Assembly (NCBI GenBank): GCA_028456385.1
Contig: JALNQF010000637.1
Coordinates: 1-18,560, forward strand
Reading direction: 5' to 3'
DNA: 18,560 nt
DNA from: Ophiosphaerella korrae
Taxonomy: Eukaryota > Ascomycota > Dothideomycetes > Pleosporales > Phaeosphaeriaceae
Made by a program: the position numbers and the translations under genes. The notes under the pieces are model-generated. The model saw only the letters and a list, made by a program, of their open reading frames with translations. It was not told where the DNA came from and did not search any database. Below, one piece after another: positions 10,141 through 18,270 of this stretch; the first letter of the stretch is position 1; every line of letters starts with the position of its first letter.

Positions 10141-10352
10141 ACGAAATACCTTTACTAAGGCGCTATAGGTATTATAGCATTAAACTTAGACCTTAAAATC
10201 TCCCTAAATATATATAATAGGGTAAATATAATAATATAATACTAGTCTTCTATAAGTAATCTAAGTTAGAGCTTTACTCTAATAGAGAACGAAGAACGCT
10301 ATTATAGTACGTAATATAGCAGCACTAGTAGTATAAACCCTCTATAAACTAA

Positions 10353-10865
10353 GCTCTCTTTTTAAGTTAATTAATTACGTTAATAATTAACGTTAGTAAC
10401 AAGCCCTTATACTAGTATATACATTTATATACGTTACTTAGCGTACAAGCTACCTAGAGAGCCTCTAGAGTAGCTAGAGTAGCTAGAGTAGGCGTACGTA
10501 GCTCTTATACGCTACACTAGCTTAAACTAGCTACTTATAGTAGCTAGGTCCTTATATAAGGCTTACTACCTATTATATAAGTAATTAAAACGCGTCGTAA
10601 GACTATTTGTACGCTTAATAAAGTTACGCGCCTAGTAGATACTAATAAGGCTACCTCTACGCTAAGTAAGTAGTTTATTACCTATCTTACGCATAGCGGC
10701 TAGAGTTAGGGCAAAACTACAAGAATCTAGATTAAAGATATAATTAACTACTACTTCTTTCTCTAGCTAGCTAAGCTTCCTTAAGTTAGGCTAGTAATTG
10801 TGTTAGGTAGCAATACTAGCGCGTTAGCAATTAAGTATAGTTCGCAATACATTAAAGGTCTAGCT
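10353..10865 (+). pseudogene. Short Arg/Leu-rich open stretch
   Basis: In the frame starting at 10387 about 130 codons (to roughly 10790) carry few stops, all TAA/TAG. Open segments include AYVALIRYTSLN, LKRVVRLFVRLIKLRA and SSLLPILRIAARVRAKL. Arg codons here are mostly CGC/CGT/AGA, and CGN codons resist CpA-directed RIP, so the basic bias may be partly a by-product of decay. I do not recognise it. It ends before the left boundary of the Fot1-like segment. Confidence 0.3.
10465..10491 (+). repeat. 9-bp tandem repeat, three copies
   Basis: CTAGAGTAG occurs three times in perfect tandem. In the local open frame it reads Leu-Glu-stop three times, probably former Leu-Glu-Gln. Confidence 0.9.
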
Positions 10866-10890
10866 AGTACTATATCTATGCGCGTAATAC
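10866..10890 (+). repeat. Terminal repeat of the 5' Fot1-like fragment
   Basis: AGTACTATATCTATGCGCG plus TAATAC is the inverted copy of 12664-12688, with 23 of 25 positions identical. It is followed by a second CGCGTAATACC at 10899-10909, a subterminal direct repeat that the minus-strand element lacks. Confidence 0.8.
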
Positions 10891-11290
10891 CTTAGTTCGC
10901 GTAATACCCTACCCCTACTAAACTTAAGTTTTTACAACACACAATAACTCTACTAATATAGACTTAATTCAAGCTATAATTAAAGAAATCAAATTGTAAG
11001 AACTAGGAGAAGGTTTTTTATATAGAAAGATTGCTACTAAATATAATATTAAAGTATCTACGCTACGCTAAAGATACTAAGGCCTAACAAGCTTAAATTA
11101 GACTAAGAAACTTAACTAGAGAAAGCTTAGCTTATAGTAAGAGGATAAGCTTGTATAGTATATTAAAAAGCTTATAGAGAGAGGCCTTCTACCTATAAGA
11201 GAGATAATAAGAAACTTAGCGTTATAGGTAGCTTGCGAGACTATTAGTTAGAGCTAAGTAACTTGCTTTACTTAGCCTTTTATAATCCTT
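10866..11290 (+). mobile_element. Fot1/pogo-like element, 5' fragment with transposase N-terminus
   Basis: A terminal-repeat-like sequence (10866-10890) leads into a transposase reading frame from about 10934. DLIQAIIKEIKL, then ELGEGFLYRKIATKYNIKV and STLR (10961-11068) match the helix-turn-helix at the start of fungal pogo/Fot1 DDE transposases, where the usual pattern is I-x-A-I-x-x-I-...-G-x-x-Y-R-x-I-A-x-x-Y-x-V. A second block, KLVxYIKKLIERGLLPIREI plus IRNLAL (about 11150-11225), matches the CENP-B-type HTH, ending in a decayed W-V-T-x-F. All stops are TAA/TAG. The DDE catalytic domain that should follow is not recognisable, so this is a truncated or internally replaced copy. The recognisable part is repeated in inverted orientation at 12374-12688. 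Confidence 0.75.
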
Positions 11291-11928
11291 CGAGTAATTA
11301 GTTAGTTTAATTTAGTAATAGCCTTATCCTAAGAATTATTACTAGTAACCTAGCTAAGAAGTTTATAGAACGTTATACTTATTATAGCCTATCTATAGTG
11401 TTAGACTTTATTATAGCCTTATTTATTACTTATCTTATTAAGAAGAGTAAGGTACTTCCTCCTTACGTTATACTCTTGTTTTACTACAACTAGGAACTAC
11501 TACTAATACTATAGGTCTAGGTTAGTAGTATCTTTTAAGGTGCGTAAGAGGAGCTTCTAGTTGTAATATTCTTAATATTTATCTTGTATAATAGTATCTA
11601 TAGATTCGAAAAGTAGCTAAAGCTACTACTACTATATTTTGTATTTACTAAAAAGCTAATTTCTTATTACGATGTAAGCTTTAAACTTCTTACTAGGCTT
11701 TAAAAGGTTACGTAGTAACTAATAGAATGCGTATACGTTAGCGCATGTTTAGGCTAAGTTAAAAAGATTAATTATAGACTCTAAAGCTAGTATAGAATCT
11801 ATTATTAATTAAATAAAGCTTGCGCTAAGGAAACAAACAAACCTCTTTCTATATAGAACGTGCGGCGTAGTATAGAATAGCGCTAGTTACTAAGAGATAA
11901 GTAGTCGCTAAAGTAAGCTTAAGACTTA
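11291..11928. other. Interior between two Fot1-like remnants, unidentified
   Basis: This 640-bp stretch lies where the DDE domain of the 10866 copy should be, but no DEKGF-like, DGH or LPPHxSH-like trace is seen in any frame on either strand. The + frame with codons at multiples of three is fairly open at about 11340-11480 (NLAKKFIERYTYYSLSIVLD). The frame of the transposase N-terminus is open near 11740-11850. It may be foreign DNA between two separate element fragments. Confidence 0.35.
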
Positions 11929-11929
11929 G

Positions 11930-11967
11930 TAGTATACGTATCTATGCGTATAATACACGCTAAACAC
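11930..11967 (+). repeat. Terminal inverted repeat, left copy
   Basis: AGTATACGTATCTATGCG followed by TATAATACACGCTAAACACT matches the reverse complement of 12652-12688 with a few substitutions and one small gap. It also resembles 10866-10890, so all three ends belong to one element family. Confidence 0.75.
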
Positions 11968-12651
11968 TAAAGTTATAATCTCTATCTAATTAGTTATTTT
12001 TAGCCTATAGAGTATTTTACTACGTAGAGATAGACTTTATATATAATAGCTACTATTATAAGATTTTGTAGTAGAGTAGTAACTAGAGGCTTATAACTAA
12101 TTTAGACTATCTAAATTTTACTAGAAGGCTAACGTTATAGCTAGAGCGAGTAGTTTTAAGTAAAGCTACTAATATAGCTACCTAAGACTCCTTACTAGCT
12201 ATAGCGTTAACTACCTATTTTCTACGCTTGTTCTTCTAAGTAGATAAACTTAAAGTATTTCTCTTCTACTTCTAGCTAGGTTGTATAGAGTTTTTAATAT
12301 TAATAGCTACGCGCTAGGCTACGCGCTAAGCTACTTTCTTTACTTTCTCCTTCTCCTTTACTAACTTAACTACCTCTTGCGCTATACGCTTTTCTTTAGC
12401 TAGCTTCTTCTTGTATTAGTAAGTAGCCTATCGTAGCTTTCCTAGTTAAGTTTTTTAGTCTAATCTAAGCTTATCTAGCTCTAGTGTCTTTAGCTTAGTA
12501 TAGTTTATTTAATACTAAATTTAGAAGTAACTTCTAGTATATAAAGCTTTCTCCTAGTCCTTGTAATTCGATTTCTTTAATTACAGCTTAAATTAGGTCT
12601 ATATTAGTAGAGTTATTGCGTATTATAGAGAGGTAGGTTAGACTTAAGTTT

Positions 12652-12688
12652 AGTATTTAGCGCGTATTACGCGTATAGACATAGTACT
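12652..12688 (-). repeat. Terminal inverted repeat, right copy
   Basis: On the minus strand it reads AGTACTATGTCTATACGCG then TAATACGCGCTAAATACT. The first 25 bp match 10866-10890 with two transition differences and also pair with 11930-11967. Confidence 0.78.
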
Positions 12689-12690
12689 AC

Positions 12691-13090
12691 GCTAAATAGG
12701 AAGTCTCTTACGTCTTCCTTATAGTTCTTCTATTTTTGTTTCTCTATAAGTAGTAGAATACGCCTATTACTAGCGTACTAAGTACTATAGCGCTTAATAG
12801 ATATAACTATCCTATATTATATTACTTAGAAAGTAGTACACTTATAGGGTAGTAGTCTTAGCCTTGCATTAAAGAAGATACAAGAGGTACGCTTAGGTTT
12901 CTAAGCGCCCGCTATAGGAAGCGCTAAATAAAGTAAAATATTAGTATATCTACATATAGGTGCAGGAACGATGTAAAGGACTAGTAGTAATTATAAGTAG
13001 ATTACGCATAGTTTCTATAAGATCCTATTAGTAAGACTAGTAGGAGATATATATTATAAGATTAGTAAAGTAATTAGCTATAGAAACTAG
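12691..13090. other. Decayed DNA, nothing recognised
   Basis: About 400 bp lie between the transposon derivative and repeat copy 2. No convincing open frame, repeat or RNA gene is seen. Confidence 0.4.
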
Positions 13091-13370
13091 AGTATCTATA
13101 GAGCTAGAACTAGTAGAAATATATATACCTAGGTAAACAAGAATAGATCTACTACACTAGAATATATTAAACCTTACTTACTTGTATATATAGTGTAACA
13201 CTAGAAGGCCTAAGTATTAGTAAAAACGTAGTTTAGTTACGTTTATCCCTAAAGATACCTATACAAGTTATAGATCCTAATAATGTAAAGTTACCTACTA
13301 GACTAATTACCCTTAAGTATCTATACTACTAGGAAAGCTATCGTACGTAGCTATCTAACTAACTTATAGC
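13091..13370 (+). repeat. Dispersed coding repeat, copy 2 (partial)
   Basis: It aligns with 7762-8074 of copy 1 but starts mid-unit and lacks about 45 bp that copy 1 has near 7860-7910 (around the LPNTISALFN segment). The end matches copy 1 closely, including the ACCCTTAAGTATCTATACTA block and the CTATCTAACTAA block (RLITLKYLYY and QLSN). The frame beginning at 13321 then continues about 50 bp to a GTAAGT at 13420, after which an ankyrin relic begins. The original gene may therefore have joined this domain to ankyrin repeats. Confidence 0.75.
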
Positions 13371-13419
13371 TAATAGGCACTTTCGCTAGATTAGAAGCTG
13401 TACGTACATTATATATAAA

Positions 13420-13469
13420 GTAAGTATTACTATTTACTAACTCTACTAAAGAACTTTATATTATCTAAG
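13420..13469 (+). other. Candidate 50-bp intron
   Basis: GTAAGT at 13420, a perfect TACTAAC branch site at 13435-13441 and TCTAAG ending at 13469 give a 50-bp intron, short but typical of filamentous fungi. Removing it joins the reading frame of repeat copy 2 (codons in phase with 13321, ending exactly at 13419) to the ankyrin frame. An alternative acceptor at 13451 fits the phase but would make an implausibly short intron. Confidence 0.5.
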
Positions 13470-14451
13470 TTAAGTTAATAATATAAATAGCCTTAAAAAG
13501 ATAATACTTTAACTAGCTATATAGTAGTAGCTTAAAGTTAGATACGCTTATAGCCTAAAATTAAGCTACTAGATATAGGTCTCTCGAATATTCCTGTTAA
13601 GCTTATTTATTCTATTAGTATACATCTACCTTTAGGTAGTTACTTTTTACTTATTCTAGTATCTTGTTACCTACATAATTCCTTAATTTAAGTCCTTTTT
13701 TATTATACTTAACGCTACTAACTCCCTAGTAATATTGTTCTTACTAATAAGCTACAGGAAGTTATATTCTAGTTTAAAAAGAGGAATAATATATCTATAA
13801 TTAAGTAGGCTATAATTTACAAATATAATTACACGTTTAAGAAGCTACTCTTTAACCTAATAATAGACCTAGTTTAGGTAGATAGTTATAGGGTTACTCT
13901 TCTTTATTACTTAGCTAGGTAAGGTCTTGTTTAATATATAAAGCTGCTTCTTAGAAGGCTTAAGTACTTTAAGATTAATCTATTCTAAACTAATATATCG
14001 CGACTTACCTTAATTTACTATGTAGCGGGTCGAGGTATAATAGATACTATACATCTATTAATTATATTCGGCGCTAATATATCTACAAAGGATAATTATA
14101 GTAATACCCTATTATATTTTGCTGTAGTTATAGGGTTACACGAAGTACTTACGCAATTAGTATATATAGGTGCTAATGTTAATTCGAAAAGCTACTTTAG
14201 ATAGATAGCTATAGATTAGGCTAGTATTACTAACTATAACTCTGTAGTTAATAAGCTAAAGAGACTTAGCTTAAGATCTCTAACTTAGTATAAGAGAAAG
14301 TATACCTTGTATAAATTTATACGCTTAGCTCTATATCTCTTAGAATACTACACGTATTACTAGCTATAAGATAGTAAATTCAATAACTCTACTTCGTAGC
14401 AATTTTCTTAGGAAAATTTAGATATTGTATATTTTAAATCCTTCTTTTACA
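13470..14451 (+). pseudogene. Ankyrin-repeat protein relic
   Basis: The frame with codons at multiples of three reads through about 325 codons with TAA/TAG interruptions only. Ankyrin units are visible. A decayed one at about 13881-13958 has VTLLYYLAR then KLLLRR. A second at about 14001-14099 has LIYYVAGRG, DTIHLLIIFGANIS and TKDNYSN. The best preserved (14103-14198) has NTLLYFAVVIGLHEVLTQL then GANVNSKSYF. A fourth (about 14202-14275) has IAID, TNYNSVVNKL. These fit the family pattern of D-x-x-G-x-T-P-L-H-x-A-x-x-x-G and L-L-x-x-G-A-x-x-N, with H to Y and P to L changes expected from RIP. The N-terminal 130 codons (for example KLLDIGLSNIPVKLI near 13563) are not recognised. The tail after 14286 is unassigned. 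Ankyrin proteins mediate protein binding, so the partner is unknown. Confidence 0.8.
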
Positions 14452-14565
14452 AATCTTAATAAAATAATAAAAGACTATATAAGGTCTATCTCTAAGTCGT
14501 AAGACGTATAGTATAGCGAGACAATTTTATAAAAAAGTTAACTAAGGTCCCCTACTATAAAAACC
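14452..14565. other. Junction between ankyrin relic and repeat copy 3
   Basis: About 110 bp. Copy 3 may extend back into it weakly (AGTTAACTAAGG resembles the sequence before copy 1), but no clear boundary is seen. Confidence 0.35.
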
Positions 14566-15080
14566 TATCTAGAAAATTACGTAGATACGAGGTACATTAA
14601 TATGTTATTAAATATTAAGAATAGTATATTAGCCTAAATTAATAAAAAGTTAGTAGATAAGAGAGCTTCTACAATCTATCTATCTCTATAGAAGTAGCGC
14701 TTAGCCTAATAAATAAAAGATTAACTAGGTACGTTTAGCTACCTCTTTACTCTACTTATTCTAATAATTACAGCTAATAATAAAAGCAAGATACTACTAG
14801 AACCTATAATATTAAGAGACGTAAGAAATAAGTAAATATAATAGTAAGTATATATAGAGCTAAAACTAGTAGAAACGTACATACCTAGGTAAACAAGAAT
14901 AGATATACTAGGCTAGAATATATTAAGACTTACTTACTTGTATATACTTATTTATTATCTATTACCTAATACTATTAGTACTCTCTTTAATATAACACTA
15001 GGAGGCTTACGCATTAGCAAAAACATAGCTTAGTTACCTTTACTTATAAAGATACCTATATAAATTATAGATCCTAACAA
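14566..15080 (+). repeat. Dispersed coding repeat, copy 3
   Basis: It is collinear with 7481-8009 of copy 1 with only small indels, and keeps the same reading frame (codons from 14566): YLENYVDTRYINMLLNIKNS, KLVDKRAST, RLTRYV-like positions in other frames, then IELKLVETYIPR and LPNTISTLFNITLGGLRIS. Stops are TAA/TAG and fall mostly at the same codons as in copy 1, including the cluster of four after RNK near 14833. It ends abruptly at 15080, before the LKYLYY block present in copies 1 and 2, so it is 3'-truncated. It lies directly after the ankyrin relic of copy 2. Confidence 0.8.
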
Positions 15081-15479
15081 AATTTACTTTACCTCCTTTA
15101 ACTATTCTCTAGTTTAGTCTATATGCTAGGCGATTAGTTAGTGTAGCTAGAGGCTTATAGGTAATAAAATATAGACTATTCTAATACCTAGGCACCTAAT
15201 ACTATCGTAAGCAAAGTTACTACAATTTAGACTAATAGTTATTAATTTTTTATTGTTACAATAATAAAAAGGCAAATTATAAGTAATAGAGAGGAAAATA
15301 TATTAGTACTACTATAGTGTTACAGCCTACTATATATCTTCCTAAGTTATCTTTAGAGTTACCTACTTACTAGCTACTATTATACTATGTAATACGCATA
15401 GCTTTGTATTTCCTTCTTATCTATTACTAAGAAAAAGTAGTTCTAGTTCTAGAGTCCCTTAGATACAGTATTAATAGTA
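15081..15479. other. Decayed DNA, frames ambiguous
   Basis: Both strands contain moderately open stretches. On + about 15330-15450 reads ATIILCNTHSFVFPSYLLL. On - the region 15120-15550 has one frame with open segments (IRMSLLLILYLRDSRTRTTF; LATLTNRLAYRLN). Neither is recognisable and I cannot choose. Confidence 0.3.
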
Positions 15480-16570
15480 AAGACATTCTAATTAAGCTTA
15501 CTATAGAAAAGTAGAGAAATTGTTCTATAACTCTTACTATTATAACGCGCCCTAGAAAAGTAAAGTATCTCGCCTTTCTAGTATCCTTATACAAGGACTA
15601 ATTAAGAGATATAAGCGCTAGTTTTCTAATATATGTACGCTCTCCTAATAAGGCTAAGACGTCCTTTATTCTCTACTTACTACTTTACTACCTTTTTTAG
15701 TCTTTTACTAGTTGCCTTCTTATATAAAAAGCTTATACCTAAGAATAAAAAGCTTAAGCTTATAAGTCTATATACGCGAAGAGTATATATAGGCTTATTT
15801 TACTTCTTTTAGATCTAACTATTATAGAAACTAAGAGTGCTTGCTGTTAAAAGACTTTATTAGAATACTAATTAGGCGTTAGTTAAAGTAGTTATAGTAA
15901 GGAAGTATTCTAGTATTATTCTAGGACTTAGCTAACATTTTGTTAGCTAGAAGCCTACTAGATATTATAGTAGCAGCACTTTGTAGGCAAAACTAGAGCT
16001 ACTAGTACCTAAATAGAGACTAAGGGGCGCCCTAGCAAATATATAAAGATAGGACCTATCTCTTATTTCTAGAGTATATACTCTTTAGGCTCCTTGCGGT
16101 AAAATCGCCTATATAGCTTGTAAGAGTTGTAGAAAGTATAAATCTAAGGTCTATAAGTACTAAAGAAGGGCATTTATAGATTAGCTAATATCTAATCTAG
16201 TATAATAGTGTAAGACTAATATATAATAGATACTAGTTTAAGAAAATTCAATATGTATATAGTGTTGCGCTAGATAAAAAGATATTAGCGTAATTACAAG
16301 ACTATATTTAGCGTTTAACCTAAGATCTAAACAATATAAAGTTAATTATACTATTAATTATTAGTGTACTAGACTACGCTTTAGCTAAAAACTAAGTAGC
16401 TAAGCTTAAGAAGAATAGGTTTATACAGCACTTAGCTAAAGATATTAAGAAAGCGCTTTTAGTAAGAATCTTTAAAATACTCCTATAAGCTACTCCTAAT
16501 ATAAGTTTAGAAGCTAACTCTTGTACCCCTAGACTAGAAATCCCCTAATACCCTAAGTAGTAACTAATTT
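15480..16570 (+). pseudogene. Unrecognised helical relic
   Basis: The frame beginning at 15481 runs to about 16570 with TAA/TAG stops only. Its better segments are about 15580-15760 (SSILIQGLIKRYKR, LLTTLLPFLVFY, SYIKSLYLRIKSLSL), 15900-15975 (LANILLARSLLDIIVAALCR) and 16261-16500, a likely helical or coiled-coil part (LDKKILA, LNNIKLIILLIISVLDYALA, KNRFIQHLAKDIKKALL). The C-terminal part near 16500-16550 is Pro-containing (ATPNISLEANSCTPRLEIP). I do not recognise a family. Around 16080-16270 a different frame carries a zinc-cluster-like motif, so an intron or frameshift may be present. Stop density is higher than in the 8220-10352 relic, so frame assignment is less sure. Confidence 0.4.
16116..16272 (+). 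other. Possible decayed Zn2Cys6-like motif
   Basis: In the frame with codons at multiples of three, GCT TGT AAG AGT TGT AGA AAG (16116-16136) reads ACKSCRK followed by YKSKVYKY. This resembles the first half of a fungal Zn2Cys6 cluster (C-x2-C-R-x-R-K-x-K-C). The third Cys position holds Val, which RIP cannot produce from Cys, though a Tyr one residue later could be a former Cys. A second CI-stop-CCAR (about 16249-16266) could be the second half, but the loop would be unusually long (about 35 residues). A coiled-coil-like stretch follows in the adjacent frame, as in many such transcription factors. The match may be chance. Confidence 0.25.
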
Positions 16571-16860
16571 ACGTATAATAGGCCTTTACAAGATAGGTAA
16601 GTTAAATATAAAGAGACTATAAGTAGGCTTACTAACTATTATTAAAGTTAAAGATAGAGCTAAACTATATATAGGAATACAACTAATAGAGAGCTCTATA
16701 TTGTAGTAATAGACTCTTTAAATAATTTTAGGTTTTATTAAGCGTATTACTAAAGAGTAAAATATAAGTTGCTTAAAAGTAGCTAGAGCAAAGAGGAAGT
16801 ACTTAGAAGACCTAAGATAGATGTTAATATAGTGTTGTTAAGCTTTTTAGATCTTTTAAG
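16571..16860 (+). pseudogene. Short unrecognised open relic
   Basis: The frame with codons at multiples of three is comparatively open: IIGLYKIGKLNIKRL, VGLLTIIKVKDRAKLYIGI, IILGFIKRITKE and VARAKRKYLEDLR. Stops are TAA/TAG. It could continue the previous relic after another phase change. No domain is recognised. Confidence 0.35.
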
Positions 16861-17247
16861 TACCTAACTAGTTTTAATATAGTATTTACGAATAGTAAAT
16901 AAAATTCTTCTAATAGCGCCCCTACTAGTAAGACTTACGTTAGCGTATATATTTACTAAGTTAATACAGGTAAGTTTATCGTTTATAGAAGATATTAACA
17001 ACTAACTATTCTATAGTACTTTATCTAGCCTAGTATAGAAAATATAAATACAAATCTAGATTAGTTAATACTACTAGTTAGAGAGTAGTATCTATCCCTA
17101 TATAATATCTTTATTTACGTTATTTCTTAGTGTATTTTAGAGTTTTCTATGTAAACCTAGTAGGAAGACTATATACTAACTAGACGTAGGCTTTAGGTGC
17201 GCTATTTACTCTATTAACATCCCTAAAAATATCTAGCTACTATTTTT
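16861..17247. other. Decayed DNA, nothing recognised
   Basis: No convincing frame on either strand, and no repeats are seen. Confidence 0.4.
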
Positions 17248-18270
17248 ATTAGCTTAATTAGTATTTTATAGCTGTATGTAGATAAGACGTATTACTATTA
17301 GGATATTAACGTAAGTTATACTCGTATAACTAGTGTTTTTAAAAGTATAGTAGCTAACTTAAATAACTAGATTATTAATCTAAAGGTTCTCGAAGTAATA
17401 CTACAACTTAAGGGTATTCTAGTTAACTAGTTAATTATAATCTAAGTTTAAGAAGCCGAATAGAGCGCTTTAGGGCTACAACTACTTTATTTATAGTTCC
17501 TTGGTATTAAAATTAGTATAAAGTTAGAGTTATATTTCAACAATCTATTATGTAAAACTTCTAATCTTTAATAGTAACGCTTAGGCGCTATATAATATTC
17601 TTAGCGCTTATCTCTAGGGCTCCTTGCACCTACTCTAAGCTAATACATACTTTCTTATATTATATACTCTACTTAAGGGCTATAGTATAGCGTTTTATGT
17701 AGAGTACGTAGAACAACTAGAGGGCTTAACTAGGTAGATTACCCTAGGTAGCTTATTAGGATAAGCCTCTAAAACGAAGCTAGTGTATAAGTAGAGTTAG
17801 TAAATATACGGCTAATTGTAGTTAACAATTAATTAGCTAAAAATTAAGTGTAGTATAATCAGTATTTATCTTAAATAATTAGCTACAAACGTAAACTATA
17901 TAGAGATGCTCTGCCTTGCTAGTACTAAAGTTGTCTAGCAATCTTAGAACGTGCTTTAACTAGTAAAATACTAGAGCTAAGATGCCTTAAATAACTCTTA
18001 TTGCGCAATAGGGATTAGATTCTAAGTCCTAAATTTTGTAAATGTTCTAGCCCTATAATTTTTCTCTAGTTAAAATACTTACGTATAACTCTTACTATAT
18101 AAGGCTACGTTTTTAGTATATAAATCCTCTATACTATTTATATGTTTTTAAATACTCCTACTACTATAATTGTTCTTACTTATATTTTCTCTTAAGCTCT
18201 CTCTACGCGTTTCTATAGTTATTATTTAAAAGCCTCTCTTAGAACGTCCCCTACCTAACCTATCTAAATA
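17248..18270 (+). pseudogene. Weak coding-like relic
   Basis: The frame beginning at 17248 has its best stretch at about 17320-17570 (ITSVFKSIVANLNN; IINLKVLEVILQLKGILVN; SALGLQLLYL; FLGIKISIKLELYFNNLL). A second lies near 17935-18050 (CLAILERALTSKILELRCLK). Stop density elsewhere is close to what AT-rich noise would give, so only these parts are supported. No family is recognised. Confidence 0.3.

Larger units (their letters stand above)
8220..10352 (+). pseudogene. Large unrecognised relic, about 710 codons
   Basis: One frame, beginning at an ATG (8220) and ending at TAA 10350-10352, runs 2.1 kb without any frameshift. It carries about 42 internal stops, all TAA/TAG and no TGA. The longest uninterrupted stretches exceed 40 codons (about 8930-9060 and 9065-9200). 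Segments in order: two 20-codon tandem repeats (8349-8468); a Leu/Thr-rich stretch with LHAKALVLKTQLDSTLTRF near 8530; a charged helix near 8730-8790 (LKEESKKVENARLAKKD); SYIVEGYKVTFSREF near 8935; SFTPKQIILFLG near 9330; a probable coiled coil at about 9430-9600 (KENKKIIELKE); Ser-rich DSSSSNYTLEN near 9735; and a Cys/His-containing basic C-terminus. This may be a transposon-borne or accessory fungal gene. I do not recognise the family. Confidence 0.72.
11929..12690 (-). mobile_element. Non-autonomous Fot1/pogo deletion derivative, 0.76 kb
   Basis: Reading the minus strand, the element starts with a terminal inverted repeat (12688 to 12652) and continues with a decayed transposase N-terminus (about 12625 to 12440; KEIELQGLGESF, then a frameshift). 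It passes directly into what looks like the transposase C-terminal tail (12412 to 12057): a Lys/Glu/Ala-rich helix LAKEKRIAQEVVKLVKEKEK, a basic KNKRRK patch, and a KTTRS...NVSLLVKFR ending. Fungal pogo transposases commonly end in a basic TTRxGRxxxLPxKFR-like motif, and CCA-to-CTA plus GCA-to-GTA changes would explain LLVKFR here. The matching terminal repeat lies at 11930-11967. The DDE core is therefore deleted, leaving a short element mobilisable only in trans. TA dinucleotides border both ends, as expected for a TA target. Confidence 0.72.
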
